DNA of 64,000 nucleotides from Maniola hyperantus (GCF_902806685.2 NC_048555.1:434001-498000); one strand, 5' to 3'. Positions 23,001 through 33,245 are shown, numbered from the stretch's first letter. Translations and numbers: made by a program. The notes: generated from the sequence alone by a model not told the origin.

Positions 23001-25377
23001 TAGCATCTATTGGCTAATAATACAGTAAACTAGGTAAGCAAAATTATAATCTACTAATGAACAAAGCAAGGTTATGCAATGACGCGAGGGTCGGCTACAA
23101 TTTTAAGAAATAAAACTATCCTACGGCGATTTTCCAGTACTTACCCGTTTATACACGGGTTACAAATCCACGTAGGTCACTAAAACTGTTATTAATAGTT
23201 CCAGGAATACGGAAACTATCATAAGGAACACTTCCGAGGAACAATTCGCTTCCTGTCACTTTTCGAAAAGATTCTAGACTGATCTTAGTAAAATATATGC
23301 GCGGGCGCAGCGCGGCAGTGTCGCCCTCTCGCTTCTAGCGGCTGCACGCGGAACTCATTCGTTGAAACACGAAGTAACACGATTGCAGTCGTACGTGCGC
23401 GATATTTCTGCTAATATTCGGTTAGGCGCCGAATTTTTATTAAATACATGCAACGTTCTTGTACAACGTTACAAGGTTTTCCGGAATCGACCTACACAAG
23501 CAATTTACGTGTGAAAAGATATTAAATATACATTGTACTCACTTTGGCGTGATTTGGTTTGTAAAATACCACTGCGGAATAATGTTAGGTCAGTTAATGC
23601 GATAACTACGCTGTAGATATTAATCTACAGCTGTTAGTTTCACAGTTTGCACAAAATAGCAATATATTTTTGTTAATTTTAGACCAATATCGCTCGATGT
23701 ACAGGGAACAACAAGCCTAATAGGATCTTGGACTGTAGTAATAAAATGAACTGATTTTTCGTACATCGGTAGTTTATGGGGCTAGAATTCATTATATCAT
23801 TCTTTTCTTTTCTTTTTAGAAATTAGAGTAATTTCTGCAGGAAAATGTAAAAAATTAAAAAAATTAAAATTTGTCGTTTACGTCTTGTGACGTCATTATT
23901 CACCTTCCGTACAGCGTGACGTTCATGTTAAAAATAAATAAAATATTTTTTCAAAATAATGAATTCTAGCCCCATAAACTACCGCTATACAAAAAATCAC
24001 TTCATCTTATTACTACAGTCCAAGACTCTATTAAGCTATTGTTCCTTGTGTATCACCGACTTTCACAAAGAAACGCCTGCTTGTATCCAACGTGTTTGGG
24101 ATCAGTCAAAAGATATACTAATGAGTTATGTAATGCGCTATAGAGGGCGACGGCTGCGGCTCGCGCGCGTCCGTGGAGCGCATGCTCGCATTCGGCCGTG
24201 AGCTGTACGCCATGAGTCAGAAGTTACGACAGGACCACTACCACAAATCCATGTTAGAAGTGAGTATTTGCCTGATATGCCGCTTTAGGGACCTAAAGCG
24301 GTGTTTGAGACACATTTCGGATGTTCAATCAAGTTTTGGCCTCAAAAACTACAAATTTGATTATTTATTTAGTGAATTAATTACGAGAGCCAAAACACGA
24401 TTGGCACAATTTGGCTCATTGGCAAAAAAATCGCGAAGTTTCCCCAAAATACGCATTTTTTACAACGACCATTAGGAGAAAAACCTACATATTATGTTTT
24501 ATATTTTAAAACTTTCACAGTATTGTCCCAATAAAATTGTTTCTCCCTGACACGTTTTTAATTTTAGAAAAATGGAATATTTCCCGATACATTTTCAATT
24601 TTGTAAACTCCTTTTTTTTGAACAACCGAATGTTTTCAATTTTGTTTACTTTTTCGAAAACTGGTATTCGTGTAACCTTCAGGCACGACGTGAAGGTTGC
24701 ACGGATTACTTTTTTCCTTCTTTTGCGTATGTATCTTAGAAGATGCTGTTGTATTTTAGGATGCATTCAGCCTGCTCGCGTACAGCAACCCGTGGGACAG
24801 CCCGGTGGGCTGGCAGCTCGAGCCGGTCCGGCGGGAGGCGGTCTGCGAAGCGCTCAACTCCGCCATACTCGGTAAGTCGGCGCTGAACTTTACTTTGTTA
24901 CCGGATCAGCGCTCTGAATTAGGTAGTTCATTGTTAGTTTTACGAGTATCTCGACAAAATGGGGGGAGGGGTGGGGTGAAGGCAGCAGACGTTCACTTCA
25001 CCATCTCGTATCCGATCTTGGGAAGGTGGCAGTCTGCTGTGGCACAAGCTGCTATACCTCAGAGAGAAGAGGCTGTTTCCCCTTGGACGAGCCCAATGCG
25101 TAAGAGATCTTGTAGCCTCCCAATATGCGCTGGGTGGCCACCGAAGGGGGTTTAGTAGGTAGACATCCTGCATAACCCGATCTGTTCCTCGGCTTCGACT
25201 CGGGTAGATCGGCTGTTGTACAAGCTAGTATTGTTGTACGCAGAATGGCAGGACATGCAGTGGGTGTCGCCCGTGGAGGCGTGCGTGTCGCACTCGCGCG
25301 AGCTGCTGCGGCGCATGGCGCGCGCGTCGCTCGGCGCCTGCGCCTTCGCCGACCTGCCCGCGCTGCTGCGGCGCTGA
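11008..25377 (+). CDS. RanBPM: RanBPM (RanBP9/10-type) scaffold of the CTLH/GID E3 ligase, 3' eleven exons
   Basis: Exons by GT-AG signals and matching phase: 11008-11172, 11764-11954, 13175-13359, 14073-14185, 14775-14926, 15033-15183, 15528-15629, 19875-19946 (possible cassette), 24144-24259, 24760-24871, 25244-25377 (TGA). They give about 496 residues, or 472 without the cassette. Exons 1-3 encode most of a SPRY domain (YYFEVRIVSKGRDGYMGIGL; later CSSGTGQPYGPTFTTGD). Exon 4 is LisH (STYLVHHGYCSTA), exons 4-5 CTLH (ASIKNRQ, then GRIGEAIEATRRLYPSLLER), exons 6-8 a low-complexity Ala/Gly/Pro linker, and exons 9-11 the CRA domain (FGRELYAMSQKLR; AYSNPWDSPVG; LGACAF). Members of this family scaffold the multi-subunit CTLH ubiquitin ligase; in Drosophila RanBPM acts in the germline niche. 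The 5' part (N-terminus and start of SPRY) is missing: the first exon begins with an acceptor and the last two bases of a Gly codon. Exons are very GC-rich against AT-rich introns. The identification is close to certain; individual splice sites are predictions. Confidence 0.95.
12071..12244. mobile_element. Two abutting palindromic elements in a RanBPM intron
   Basis: 12071-12143 is bounded by TTATTCCGGCG and its inverse. 12141-12244 is bounded by AACGACGTCATATTG and its near-inverse, with GTATAAAACG arms. Confidence 0.6.
13370..13525. repeat. GACTGACTGA-family repeat, truncated, in a RanBPM intron
   Basis: Starts just 11 bases after an exon end (13359). Contains GCTGACTGACTGACTG and GATAGCTATTATGGCGTAGG. 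Confidence 0.75.
13780..13990 (+). pseudogene. RTE-like LINE tail fragment in a RanBPM intron
   Basis: WSLTMNHIR followed in other frames by the conserved end region of lepidopteran RTE ORFs (thumb/C-terminal part, WAGHIVRRIG). Frameshifted and truncated. Confidence 0.6.
15278..15478. repeat. CCCGTGGG-family repeat in a RanBPM intron
   Basis: ATTAATAATATAAATGCAAA, GTCTGTCTGTCTGC, then GGGAAGGGCATAAATG and CCACGGGATTT. Confidence 0.7.
16095..16258 (-). mobile_element. SINE fragment in a RanBPM intron
   Basis: Body segment with CTTCACACATCTCCGAGAAC and GATGTTTTCCTTCACCGTTA; both ends are missing. Confidence 0.6.
16270..17100. other. Extremely AT-rich part of a RanBPM intron
   Basis: Nearly all A/T from about 16330 to 16960, with TAATATTAATTAATAT-like words; no gene or repeat end seen. 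Confidence 0.7.
17108..17320. repeat. GACTGACTGA-family repeat, reverse copy
   Basis: GACTACACAAGTTTCAAACC through CAGCCCGATCCGTCCAGTAG to GTCAGTCAGTCAGTCACC. Confidence 0.8.
17545..17740 (-). pseudogene. RTE-like LINE tail fragment, antisense in a RanBPM intron
   Basis: GATAGACGTCCACCGCTGG and following bases are the reverse complement of the same RTE ORF end seen at 33525 and 63525. It is GC-rich with expanded GCC repeats near 17615-17640. Confidence 0.6.
17803..18032. repeat. CCCGTGGG-family repeat in a RanBPM intron, full length
   Basis: ACTAGATGATGCCCGCCACT through AAAATCCCGTGGGAACTC to GCATTTATAATATTAGTATG. Confidence 0.8.
18660..19010. repeat. Interspersed repeat with GGCGGCCTTATCGCTAAAAT
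   Basis: Opens with AAAGTAAAGTAAAAGTAAAA, then TTATTGTACACCAAAACC and GCGATCTCTTCCAGGCAACC, a pattern I know as a common lepidopteran LINE-end repeat. The open minus frame is low-complexity Tyr/Leu/Phe and not a gene. Confidence 0.55.
19010..19870. other. RanBPM intron stretch without recognised feature
   Basis: AT-rich. A weak repeat-like start at 19365 (TCTATATATAAAAATGAATC...CTGAACCGATTTCGC) resembles 3' ends of other interspersed repeats. Confidence 0.4.
19875..19946 (+). other. RanBPM: Candidate phase-1 cassette exon of RanBPM
   Basis: A 72-bp GC-rich open block lies between TTGTAG and GTGGGT in an otherwise AT-rich intron. It adds 24 codons (GELVMKGMPGVTASVAALLA core). It begins and ends in phase 1, and both its neighbours (exon ending 15629, exon starting 24144) also meet in phase 1, so the reading frame is kept whether it is used or skipped. 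Its Ala/Gly-rich composition resembles the neighbouring linker exons. I do not recognise it as a conserved RanBP9 segment, so it could be alternative or lineage-specific. Confidence 0.5.
20236..20510. repeat. GACTGACTGA-family repeat with a short internal insert
   Basis: Full reverse copy. About 27 bases including (ATTGT)n interrupt the GTCA tract near 20430-20452. Confidence 0.8.
21203..21488. mobile_element. MITE family with CTTAGTATAAGATTTTACG ends, copy 1
   Basis: The left end CGCTTAGTATAAGATTTTAC is inverted at the right (AAAATCTCGTACTAAGCG). The interior is shared with 26433-26705. Confidence 0.7.
22090..22275. mobile_element. Palindromic MITE with AAAACGAGACG core, copy 1
   Basis: AGAGCGCACTTTGACTTTGC at the left and GTCAAGTGCGCTCTATAGAT at the right. 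Confidence 0.7.
22340..23515. mobile_element. MITE (CAGCGGACTTTTC family) split by the TG...CA insert
   Basis: ATAAATTCAGTCAATTACAA...CGATGCAGGT on the left and AGGTTTTCCGGAATCGACC on the right line up with the complete copy at 27997-28310. Confidence 0.55.
22411..23473. mobile_element. 1,063-bp TG...CA insert with AGGT duplication, probable solo LTR
   Basis: Starts TGTGACGAGG and ends AACGTTACA. AGGT lies on both sides (22407-22410 and 23474-23477), and removing the insert rejoins a MITE of the family complete at 27997-28310. It contains a GC-rich block with a 12-bp tandem repeat (AAGCACGAAGAA, near 22735-22763). Overlapping open frames here look like by-products of GC content. It lies in the RanBPM intron after the candidate cassette exon. 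Confidence 0.55.
23697..24055. mobile_element. Long-arm foldback element just upstream of a RanBPM exon
   Basis: Arms of about 95 bp (23697-23792 and 23956-24055) share GTAGTTTATGGGGCTAGAAT and TCTTGGACTGTAGTAATAA. The centre is AT-rich. Its right end lies about 90 bp before the exon at 24144. Confidence 0.75.
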
Positions 25378-25499
25378 CCCCGCGCGCCCCGCGCCCCCCG
25401 CGCCCCGCTGCTGCCGCTGCTGCTGTCCGACGACGACTCCGCCGCCTCCACGCCCGAGAAGCGCATGCGCGCCAGACGTACCTCTACATGATGTACCTC

Positions 25500-25795
25500 T
25501 CGCGTAACTCTACCATCGCATCGGTTCTTACTGACAGTTCTCGGGACATACCAAAACGGACAAAACAACTTTTCTTATCTATCGAAAAATTTCTTTAAAC
25601 ATATTTAATACAATGGGCAATATCGCTCCTCTGGTAACATTGTAACTCTACCACCAGTTAAACAGAAATGTTTGGCAGTTCTTGAATCGTACCAAAACTG
25701 ACAAAACAACTTTTCTTATCTATAGATGTGAAACATCTTGAACGCAACGAGCAACATTGCTCCGCTGGGAACCATGTATGTAACTCTCCTTGGAT
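25500..25795. repeat. 138-bp tandem duplication in the RanBPM 3' flank
   Basis: GTAACTCT markers at about 25504, 25642 and 25780 are 138 bp apart. ACAAAACAACTTTTCTTATC occurs in both units. May lie in the 3' UTR. Confidence 0.7.
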
Positions 25796-25914
25796 GACTT
25801 GACCTCTGACTTTCCTCATATCTTGAACAGCATATGCGTGCGTCCGTCGCAGAACATTTGACATTACAAAAATATAAGCTACTTGTTTAAAAAAATCCGG
25901 ATTTGATGTAACAC

Positions 25915-26125
25915 CTCTTTATAAAAATGCTTGCGATTTCGTCTGCCTGGATTTAAGTTTCTAGAGTCCCGTGGGAACTCTTGATTTTCCCGGATAAAGT
26001 AGCCTGTCACTCTCCAGGTCTTTAATTATTCATGCAAAAAATCACGTCGATCGGTTATTCCGTTGTGACGCAATTGAAGGACAAACCAACAAACACATTG
26101 GGTTACTACCCAAAAATAAATGCGA
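25915..26125. repeat. CCCGTGGG-family repeat beyond RanBPM
   Basis: TGCTTGCGATTTCGTCTGCC, GAGTCCCGTGGGAACTCTTG, AATCACGTCGATCGG. Confidence 0.7.
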
Positions 26126-26289
26126 CAATCATGTCATAATTACTTCTTTCCAAAAAACTTGCGAACCAACTCTTCTTTCAATAATGGTTTTTGAATGGAT
26201 CTTTCAATATCGGTTTTTAGTTCAAAAACGATTCGAGTCCGCCAGATTTGTCCCTACACTAGATTCATGACTTCAGACTCCTGCGTCAT

Positions 26290-26437
26290 ACTAAGGCTGA
26301 AGCGCAGTTTGACTTTTCTTAGACTTAAGACGTTGTTAAAACGAGACAGCGTTATATAGACGGAATAAATCTGTCCCGTTTTAATAGTGTCTTAAGTCTG
26401 AGCAAAGTCAAAGTGCGTTTTACAGATTTCATCCTTA
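26290..26437. mobile_element. Palindromic MITE with AAAACGAGACG core, copy 2
   Basis: AAGCGCAGTTTGACTTTTCT at the left and AGTCAAAGTGCGTTTTACAG at the right. It abuts the MITE at 26433. A half copy is at 27190-27255. Confidence 0.7.
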
Positions 26438-26705
26438 GTATGAGATTACACATATCACCAACGTCGATGAAATTCGAGCATCGAAACACAATGAAGTCAG
26501 AATGAAATGTACCTAAAAGCTTTGACTATAGTAAAAAATTCAGTATCAACGATTTTACCATCGCAAGGTTTCTGCTTGAAGCTAGCTGTATATTTATGGC
26601 GAATTTGAGCTTAAAAACCAAGGTACTTAAGTTCCGTTTTACATTGCTGAAATATTGTTTCGACGTTCGTATGCAATGAACTTGGTGATATGTAAAATCT
26701 AATAG
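26433..26705. mobile_element. MITE family with CTTAGTATAAGATTTTACG ends, copy 2
   Basis: CCTTAGTATGAGATTACACA, GAAATTCGAGCATCGAAACA, TTGGTGATATGTAAAATCTA. Confidence 0.65.
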
Positions 26706-27996
26706 GTACTCTAACAGGCTACGAGATTGTATCCAATGATGAAAATACTGCTTCTAACCGCTTGTTTGAGCGAGAGAGTGCTATACGTTTGTTAACGGGC
26801 GAAAGAGACAACCATACGATAAAGCCAGCTATAAATTCAATACTGAATTTATACTTGACAAAATATAAAGGGACACAGAATGACGGGGAGATGCGGAGGA
26901 TATGTAATATATACCAACTTGTAATAATGAATTTAAATAAATATAGATCTTATGCCAATGTATATAGAAATCAATTTTGTTTGAATACTGTGTATCAATG
27001 TTACGCACAGACGATGCCTTAGTGACCGACTTTGTTGCGCGAGTGTGCTTCGAATTACAATGTCCTAAGGGCCCGAGCAGACTGCAGACTCTGAACTTCC
27101 AAGACATTTTTAACGCAGTGTTCATTGGGGGCTAGGGTGCAAACATATAAATAGTAATGTTCCAGGTTTGATTGGTCAATTTCGGAAAATATTTCTGACA
27201 TAAATCTGTCTTGTTTTAATGTAAAGTAAAATCTGTACAAAGTCAACGCTCTTTTTAGAGTTCCATATCCAAAAGGTAAAAACGGAGGCCTATTAATGTC
27301 CCTCTGCTGTCTGTCTGTCTACGTGATACGGGCTCTAGCTCGTAGATGAAATGAGTTACAAAACCTGAAATTTTGGCTTTTTTAATTTATAGATTAACCG
27401 AATATTTTATTAGTAATTAATATTTTAATTACATTTAACATGTGGGGTATTGTCTAAATCTCATTAAGTATAAATATGTATATATATTGTTTATTCTTTT
27501 TATTTTAAATAAAAATGGAGAGCCCCAGTTTTAAACCATTTTTGTGTTGGGGTCCATTAAAAAAAAAATTGAACTAGTTATGAATATGAAATTTTGTTAT
27601 ATTGTGTTGTGTTACTGTATTTAAACAAAAAATACTAAAACAACGATTCATAAAGTATGTAGTTTATAAGCTGTGACCAAAATTTGGCTGGTTTTTAATT
27701 TATATAAAATTTAGTATTCTAGTGAACGCAACGTGCGTTTAACTTTGAATAGACGCAAAGTGCGACTTTAAAATTTGCCATTTTTGAAAAAGGTCATAAT
27801 CTGATGATCAAATGTCTGCAGTCTGCGAAGGCCCTTATACTTCAAGGTTCGATCTTGATCGCTTAGCACAGTACTGCTTCTGCTGTGTGTTGCATACTTA
27901 ATAATGTACATGTATCTAAAAGAGAGAAACTTAAATAAATTATAACGCGTACAAAGTAACAATGTACTCGCCATATTTTTTCTATCTGTCAACTAT

Positions 27997-28310
27997 CATT
28001 TGAAAAGTCCGCTGGTCCGAAAAAGTTGCATCAATCATTATTACAATCTCAATCGCTGTAATTGGTTGAATTTATGGAATTCTTGTTGCAACAATGCATT
28101 CTAGCCAATAGTGAACGACTGTGGACCAATCAGAGGTTCTATCTACTAGGTCAATCTACTGTAATCGAGCACTGGCTAACATTCTATTTCTATTTGCTAA
28201 AGTTTATTGTTGCAGCAAAAAAACTATAAATTCAGCCAATCACAGCGATTGAGTTTATAATAATAATTGATGCAGCATTTTTCGGAATCGATCAGCGGAC
28301 TTTTCAAATG
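27997..28310. mobile_element. MITE (CAGCGGACTTTTC family), complete
   Basis: CATTTGAAAAGTCCGCTGGT at the left and CAGCGGACTTTTCAAATG at the right; TIRs extend imperfectly about 100 bp inward. Confidence 0.75.
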
Positions 28311-28528
28311 AAATGAAAATATGGCAAGTCTATTGTTCCTTCGTACGCGTTATATCCTAGTTTTTGGTATTAGTGCGCGGGTACAATTTCAAAACATTAA
28401 GGTCTAAATACAATAAAATTTTTGGGTAACAACTTGGTAAACTCTTAGCGGGTTATATAAAAAAGTTTGTATGTAATTTTGTTTGTAATATGTATCGAGT
28501 CAGTTGGAGGCTTTGTTGTACTCGACTG

Positions 28529-28618
28529 TAAGGTGCATATTTGCGTGCACTATTTTACACGTAAGTTTTAGGATTAGATAATGTATGCTTTCTGCACGTG
28601 CACGCGAATACGCACCTT
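28529..28618. mobile_element. Small foldback element
   Basis: AAGGTGCATATTTGCGTGCA inverted as GTGCACGCGAATACGCACCT. Confidence 0.6.
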
Positions 28619-28639
28619 ATAGAAATATGACAAAGTGGA

Positions 28640-29545
28640 AATCTTAATTTTTTAAAATAAGTTTTTAGTTCATAAGTTTTTTACCGGCGTTTGAAAAAAA
28701 AATGGCGCATATATGACACATTTGTTCGCGTTGCAAAATGAAAGTGATTGTAACTTTTGAATACATAAAATAATATAAATAATAATAATAAAATATAAAT
28801 ATGTATTAATATTATCATATTTCAAATAGTGCTCGTGCTGACAAAACGAAAACGGACGTTGTGATGAACTGATTTAAATTGAAAAAAAAAGAAAACTTCG
28901 AATGTAGTAATTATATAATGTGATGTGGTTTCACAGACTATGCGTTGTGTATATTTCAGCGTATATTATAGCTTATATTGAGCCTACACGTTTAGACACT
29001 TCTAAATATCTAGACGAAATTATTCAAGAAATTTTGCCCAAGTCTTTTTTGCTAATGTTTTAAAATACGCTTTGAATCAAAGAAATCCCCAGTTCATAGA
29101 TTCAAAATTAATCAAATTGTGGAAAAGTAGGTTTATTAGTTATATATTTGGAAGTTTCAAAGCGAATAGACTTTAGAAATATTACATAATATAATATAAC
29201 TAATGTAAACGGCATCGCGGGGCACTTGTGTCGTAAAGGAATCTTACGGTACTAGTTGTAGATGTGTAAAATGGCATATTACTGCACACTTGCTTATGTT
29301 ACGCCTCGAAGGTCCCGAATTGTTTGAATGTCGTTGGTGAAATTTGATGTTTTACAAAGCTTTTATCAAATTACAGTTTTGTTGCAAGAAATATTTTAGT
29401 TACTACTTGTACTATCACTTTTTCAAAGATTTTTCAATGACAAAATATGTTATAGCGTTTAAACTATCCATTATACATATAAAAGCCTGAACGGGTTCGA
29501 AACTAGTCGGACATACTCCGACAAACACGTCAATTCAGATGACAG
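28640..29545. other. Stretch without recognised gene
   Basis: AT-rich and unique-looking; no open frame of note. Confidence 0.5.
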
Positions 29546-29547
29546 AC

Positions 29548-29935
29548 GTCTATATAAGCTGACTGACCGACTGACTGACTGACTGATCTATCAACGCACA
29601 GCTCAAACTACTGAACAGCCCCCCAATTGTGTAAGAATAACCATGTCATGGCTATCGCAATCGTCAAGAATTCTGCCCTTTGATTGACTGTGAAAAAATG
29701 TAAACAGCGAATCAACCAAACAAATGGCAGAATTTCTTGACGATTGCGATAGCCATGAAATGGTTATTCTTACACAATTGGGGGGCAGATCGGGCTGAAA
29801 TTTGGCATGCAGATAGCTATTATGACGTAGACATCCGCTAAGAATCGTTTTTTAAAAATTCTACCCCTAAGGTGTTAAATAGGGATTTGAAATTTGTGTA
29901 GTCCACGCGGACGACGTTGCGGGAATAAGCGGGAA
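29548..29935. repeat. GACTGACTGA-family repeat split by a MITE
   Basis: Two halves (to 29618 and from 29786) are in register around a 167-bp foldback insert flanked by CAG. Confidence 0.85.
29619..29785. mobile_element. 167-bp MITE with CCCCCCAATTGTGT ends and CAG target duplication
   Basis: Near-perfect long TIRs (CCCCCCAATTGTGTAAGAAT). CAG at 29616-29618 and 29786-29788. Removing it restores the GACTGACTGA-family repeat. A 3-bp CWG-type duplication fits the PIF/Harbinger superfamily. Confidence 0.8.
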
Positions 29936-30464
29936 TGTATTTGAAACTTACGTTCCGGTGTCCAAAAATTTCTCTGTAAATGAATGCTATGAAAACCCTC
30001 GCCTCGGTGACACAAGCTTTGCAAAATACCAAATTTTCGTGTCGTGTATAACCTGTCGATTTATAAGACTTATATTAAACACTGAAGTGCCCCCCCCTAA
30101 CATACATAGAGTAAAGAGTTATTATCGTGAGCCGATGATCGTTTTGTAGAGACACTAAGATACAAACAAAAAAAATAGAAAACGTGACTGCTTTTAGTCT
30201 ACGGACTTTTAAGGCGGAAACATATTTTTAACACGTGACAAGTGTTGAGTCAAAGCAAAGTATTTTGTATTCTATACTAAGGCCATTACGAACGTGCGAA
30301 CTGGGTAATTAATCATTTTTATCAGATCTCTTACTCGCACTTACAGGCCGTATGGAACTGGAAACTGATACTCTAGTGTTATGTATGTGTAACACCAAAA
30401 AAAAAAGGATTTGTCGATAGTCGATAACAGATTATAAAAAGCGCCCACACTTTTTACTTAAAAA

Positions 30465-30782
30465 AGCTGTGGTAGCCTAGTGGTTAGGACGTCCGCCTAA
30501 TCGGAGTTTGGGGTTCGATCCTGGGCACGCACCTCTAACTTTTCGGAGTTACGTGCGTTTTAAGTAATTAGGTACATATCACTTGCTTTAACGGTGAAGT
30601 AAAACATGTGAGGAATCCTGCATGCCTGACAGTTCTCCATAATGTTCTCTAAGGTGTGTGAAGCATGAAAATCCGCACTAAGCCAGCGTGGTGGAATATT
30701 GCCAAACACTTCTCATACTGAGAGGAGACCCCGTGCTCTGTAATTGGCCGGCTATGGGTTAATCATGATGATGATGATGATA
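30465..30782 (+). mobile_element. tRNA-derived SINE (GATGAT-tailed family), nearly full length
   Basis: Head GCTGTGGTAGCCTAGTGG, B box GGTTCGATCCTGGG, tail ATGATGATGATGATAC. Confidence 0.85.
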
Positions 30783-30784
30783 CC

Positions 30785-32095
30785 TACTTTTTACTCGCGT
30801 CTACTACCTGCGTCCGAACGGCATCTCTTTATCGATAACGACTTCTGCGGCATTCTCACAACCTCTATGATTGTAATGATTTATGACCCTGTGCGCACGT
30901 TCGTAATGGCCTTAGTATATGCAATCACCCACTATGCAATCGAAGCTTGTAGAGTTAAAAGTATGGATCCACCGTTAGTCTATGTTGTTTTATGAACGCC
31001 CGCCATTTTGTGACGTACATGTAATGTACTATGTAGGCTAAGTTGTTAAAGGGCCTTTACCAAACTAGTGCGCTAAATTAAACTTTTTAAATATTAAATT
31101 TTAGTTTACACTATAAAAATAACTGATGTGAGAAATGTCTAGTGTACTAGTATGTAAAGGTGAGAGGTCGCCTTTGGGATGTAGACTAGAAGCAGTGGTA
31201 TGACCGAGGCTTATTCAATGCACAGACAGACTTTCAATAAAAAGTATTACAGTAGTCACGGAAGCTGAAAGAAAAACTGCGTGCTCGCTTCGCTTACATG
31301 AATTCACTGTGTGATATATTATAGTCGTTTACTATGCATTTCAAATTGGAAGACCATCGCCATATTTGAAATGTAATATAAGACATAATTAAATTTGAAA
31401 TTTCTTATTGGTTCTGTTTATTTTTTACGTAATTCTTATAGATCTTTCTAGTTTTCATTAAAAATCATAGTAAACTATAAACCATATTATTTTCGTTGCA
31501 AGTGGTAAAGTTTGATAGGTAGGTGCAAATGTTATGAAATAATCTAACCATGCTCTTGTCATTTGAAACGCATAGTACTGCAGTTTCATGTTTCGTGACT
31601 TCCAATATATTAGGTATATTGTTTTTATAGGTAGGATAGCGCAATAAATGTGTATTTTATTGTTATATATGTAAAATATTATGTTATATAATAGCTTTTC
31701 TTTGCGCATTTAGCGCATGGTGTACATATTATATATATTTTATTTAAATAGTTTTATTATTAATATTTGTATGGTAAGTTTTTGTTGAAAAATTGAATGT
31801 CTGACAAATCTTTTTTTTCAAAGAAGGGATCAAAAACTGGTCTTAGAAATTGTAAATGAGATCTGCTAATAATTCGATCAAATTAAATTGTATATTTTAC
31901 TTTATATCGACCACGGTCATGAATTATATCAAATTTTGTATTTTGTATATTCTTTGACAATATTGATTAAAGGAATTCTCGGTATATTTTGTAAAGCATT
32001 TTCTGTAAGAAGTATAATATCTTAGCCTCTGCATTATAATTTCTTATGATTATAGGGCAGATGCCTGATTTTGATAATGTTCTTATTCTATACTA
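30785..32095. other. Stretch without recognised gene
   Basis: AT-rich. Short open frames (30744-30995 partly in a SINE; 31458-31709 Tyr/Ile-rich) lack codon bias or family motifs. Confidence 0.5.
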
Positions 32096-32097
32096 CA

Positions 32098-32285
32098 TAC
32101 AAATATAAAAAGAAAAGCTGACTGACTGATCTATCAACGCACAGCTCAAACTACTGGATGGACCGGGCTGAAATTTGGCATGCTGATAGCTATCATGACG
32201 TAGGCATCCGCTGAGAAAGGATTTTTGAAAATTCAACCCCTAAGGGGGTGAAATAGGGGTTTGAAGTTTGTGTAGTCCACAGACA
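32098..32285. repeat. GACTGACTGA-family repeat
   Basis: AAAAGCTGACTGACTGATCT to GTGTAGTCCACAGAC; the terminal GTCGCGAGCATAAGCTAG part is missing. Confidence 0.75.
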
Positions 32286-32439
32286 CATTTGTTTCTAGAA
32301 CGTGTCTACTCCACTTGAATTTGATTGGTTAATTTCAAATAAAAACTAAACTACGTTTGTATGGCAAGCGTTGGAGACTGGGGAGCGCGCTGGGTTGCTT
32401 CTCTTCAACAGAAAATTATGCACAAGATATTAGGTACTT

Positions 32440-32705
32440 AATCTTTTGTCAAGTGCGAGTCGAACGCTCACACGAGTTCGGTTCCGTGCGAACGTAAAAG
32501 AAATAACTCTTTTTAATTTTTAATGGTGGTCATTTTAATTTTTTATTATTATTTGTTGTTACAGTAGCAATAAAAATACATAATTTCAACTCTCTATAGC
32601 TATTACGGTTTCCGAGATACAGCCCGCTGACAAACAGACGGACGGAAGACAGCGCAGGCTTAGTACTAGGGTCACGTTGGCAACCTTCGGGTACGGAACT
32701 CTTAA
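32440..32705. repeat. GTTCCGTAC-family repeat, shortened
   Basis: GTCAAGTGCGAGTCGAACGC to CTTCGGGTACGGAACTCTTA. Confidence 0.65.
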
Positions 32706-32991
32706 AATCGAGTCATCTAGCATCTACCCTCTATGTATGATACTCTGTATTTTTTGTACATAATATGAAAGTAATGGTAAAATTGTACGCAAGTCGGTCT
32801 GTGCATTGAAGAGCCGGTCGCCCGCCGGCGCCTCTCGTTCTGTAAACATGATTCTACAATATTGTTCTATTGTATTGATTTCTTTTTTTAATAATATATT
32901 GTGTTTAAACGGCTATGTTGACTTTCATTCTTGAGTCCCAATTTGCAAAAGGAATCCAATAAGTACGTATATAGTAAGTATAGTTTTAAAA

Positions 32992-33245
32992 AGCTGTGAT
33001 AGCCTAGTGGTTAGGACGTCCGCCTTCTAATCGGAGGTCGGGGGTTCGATCCCGGGCACGCACCTCTAACTTTTCGGGAGCTATGTGCGTTTTAATTAAT
33101 TAAATATCACTTGCTTTAACGGTGAAGGAAAACATCGTGAGGAAACCTGCATTCCTGAGAGTTCTCCATAATGTTCTCAAAGGTGTATGAAATCTACCAA
33201 TCCGCACATGGCCAGCGTGGTAGACTAAGGCCAAAACCCTTCTAT
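32992..33245 (+). mobile_element. tRNA-derived SINE (GATGAT family), 3' truncated
   Basis: Head GCTGTGATAGCCTAGTGG, B box GGTTCGATCCCGGG. The body stops at CCCTTCTA, where a fragment of another repeat begins. Confidence 0.8.

Noticed and set aside
25152..25598. Long antisense and shifted open frames over the RanBPM end
   Set aside because: Shadows of the GC-rich last exon, whose own frame continues the CRA domain to TGA at 25377.
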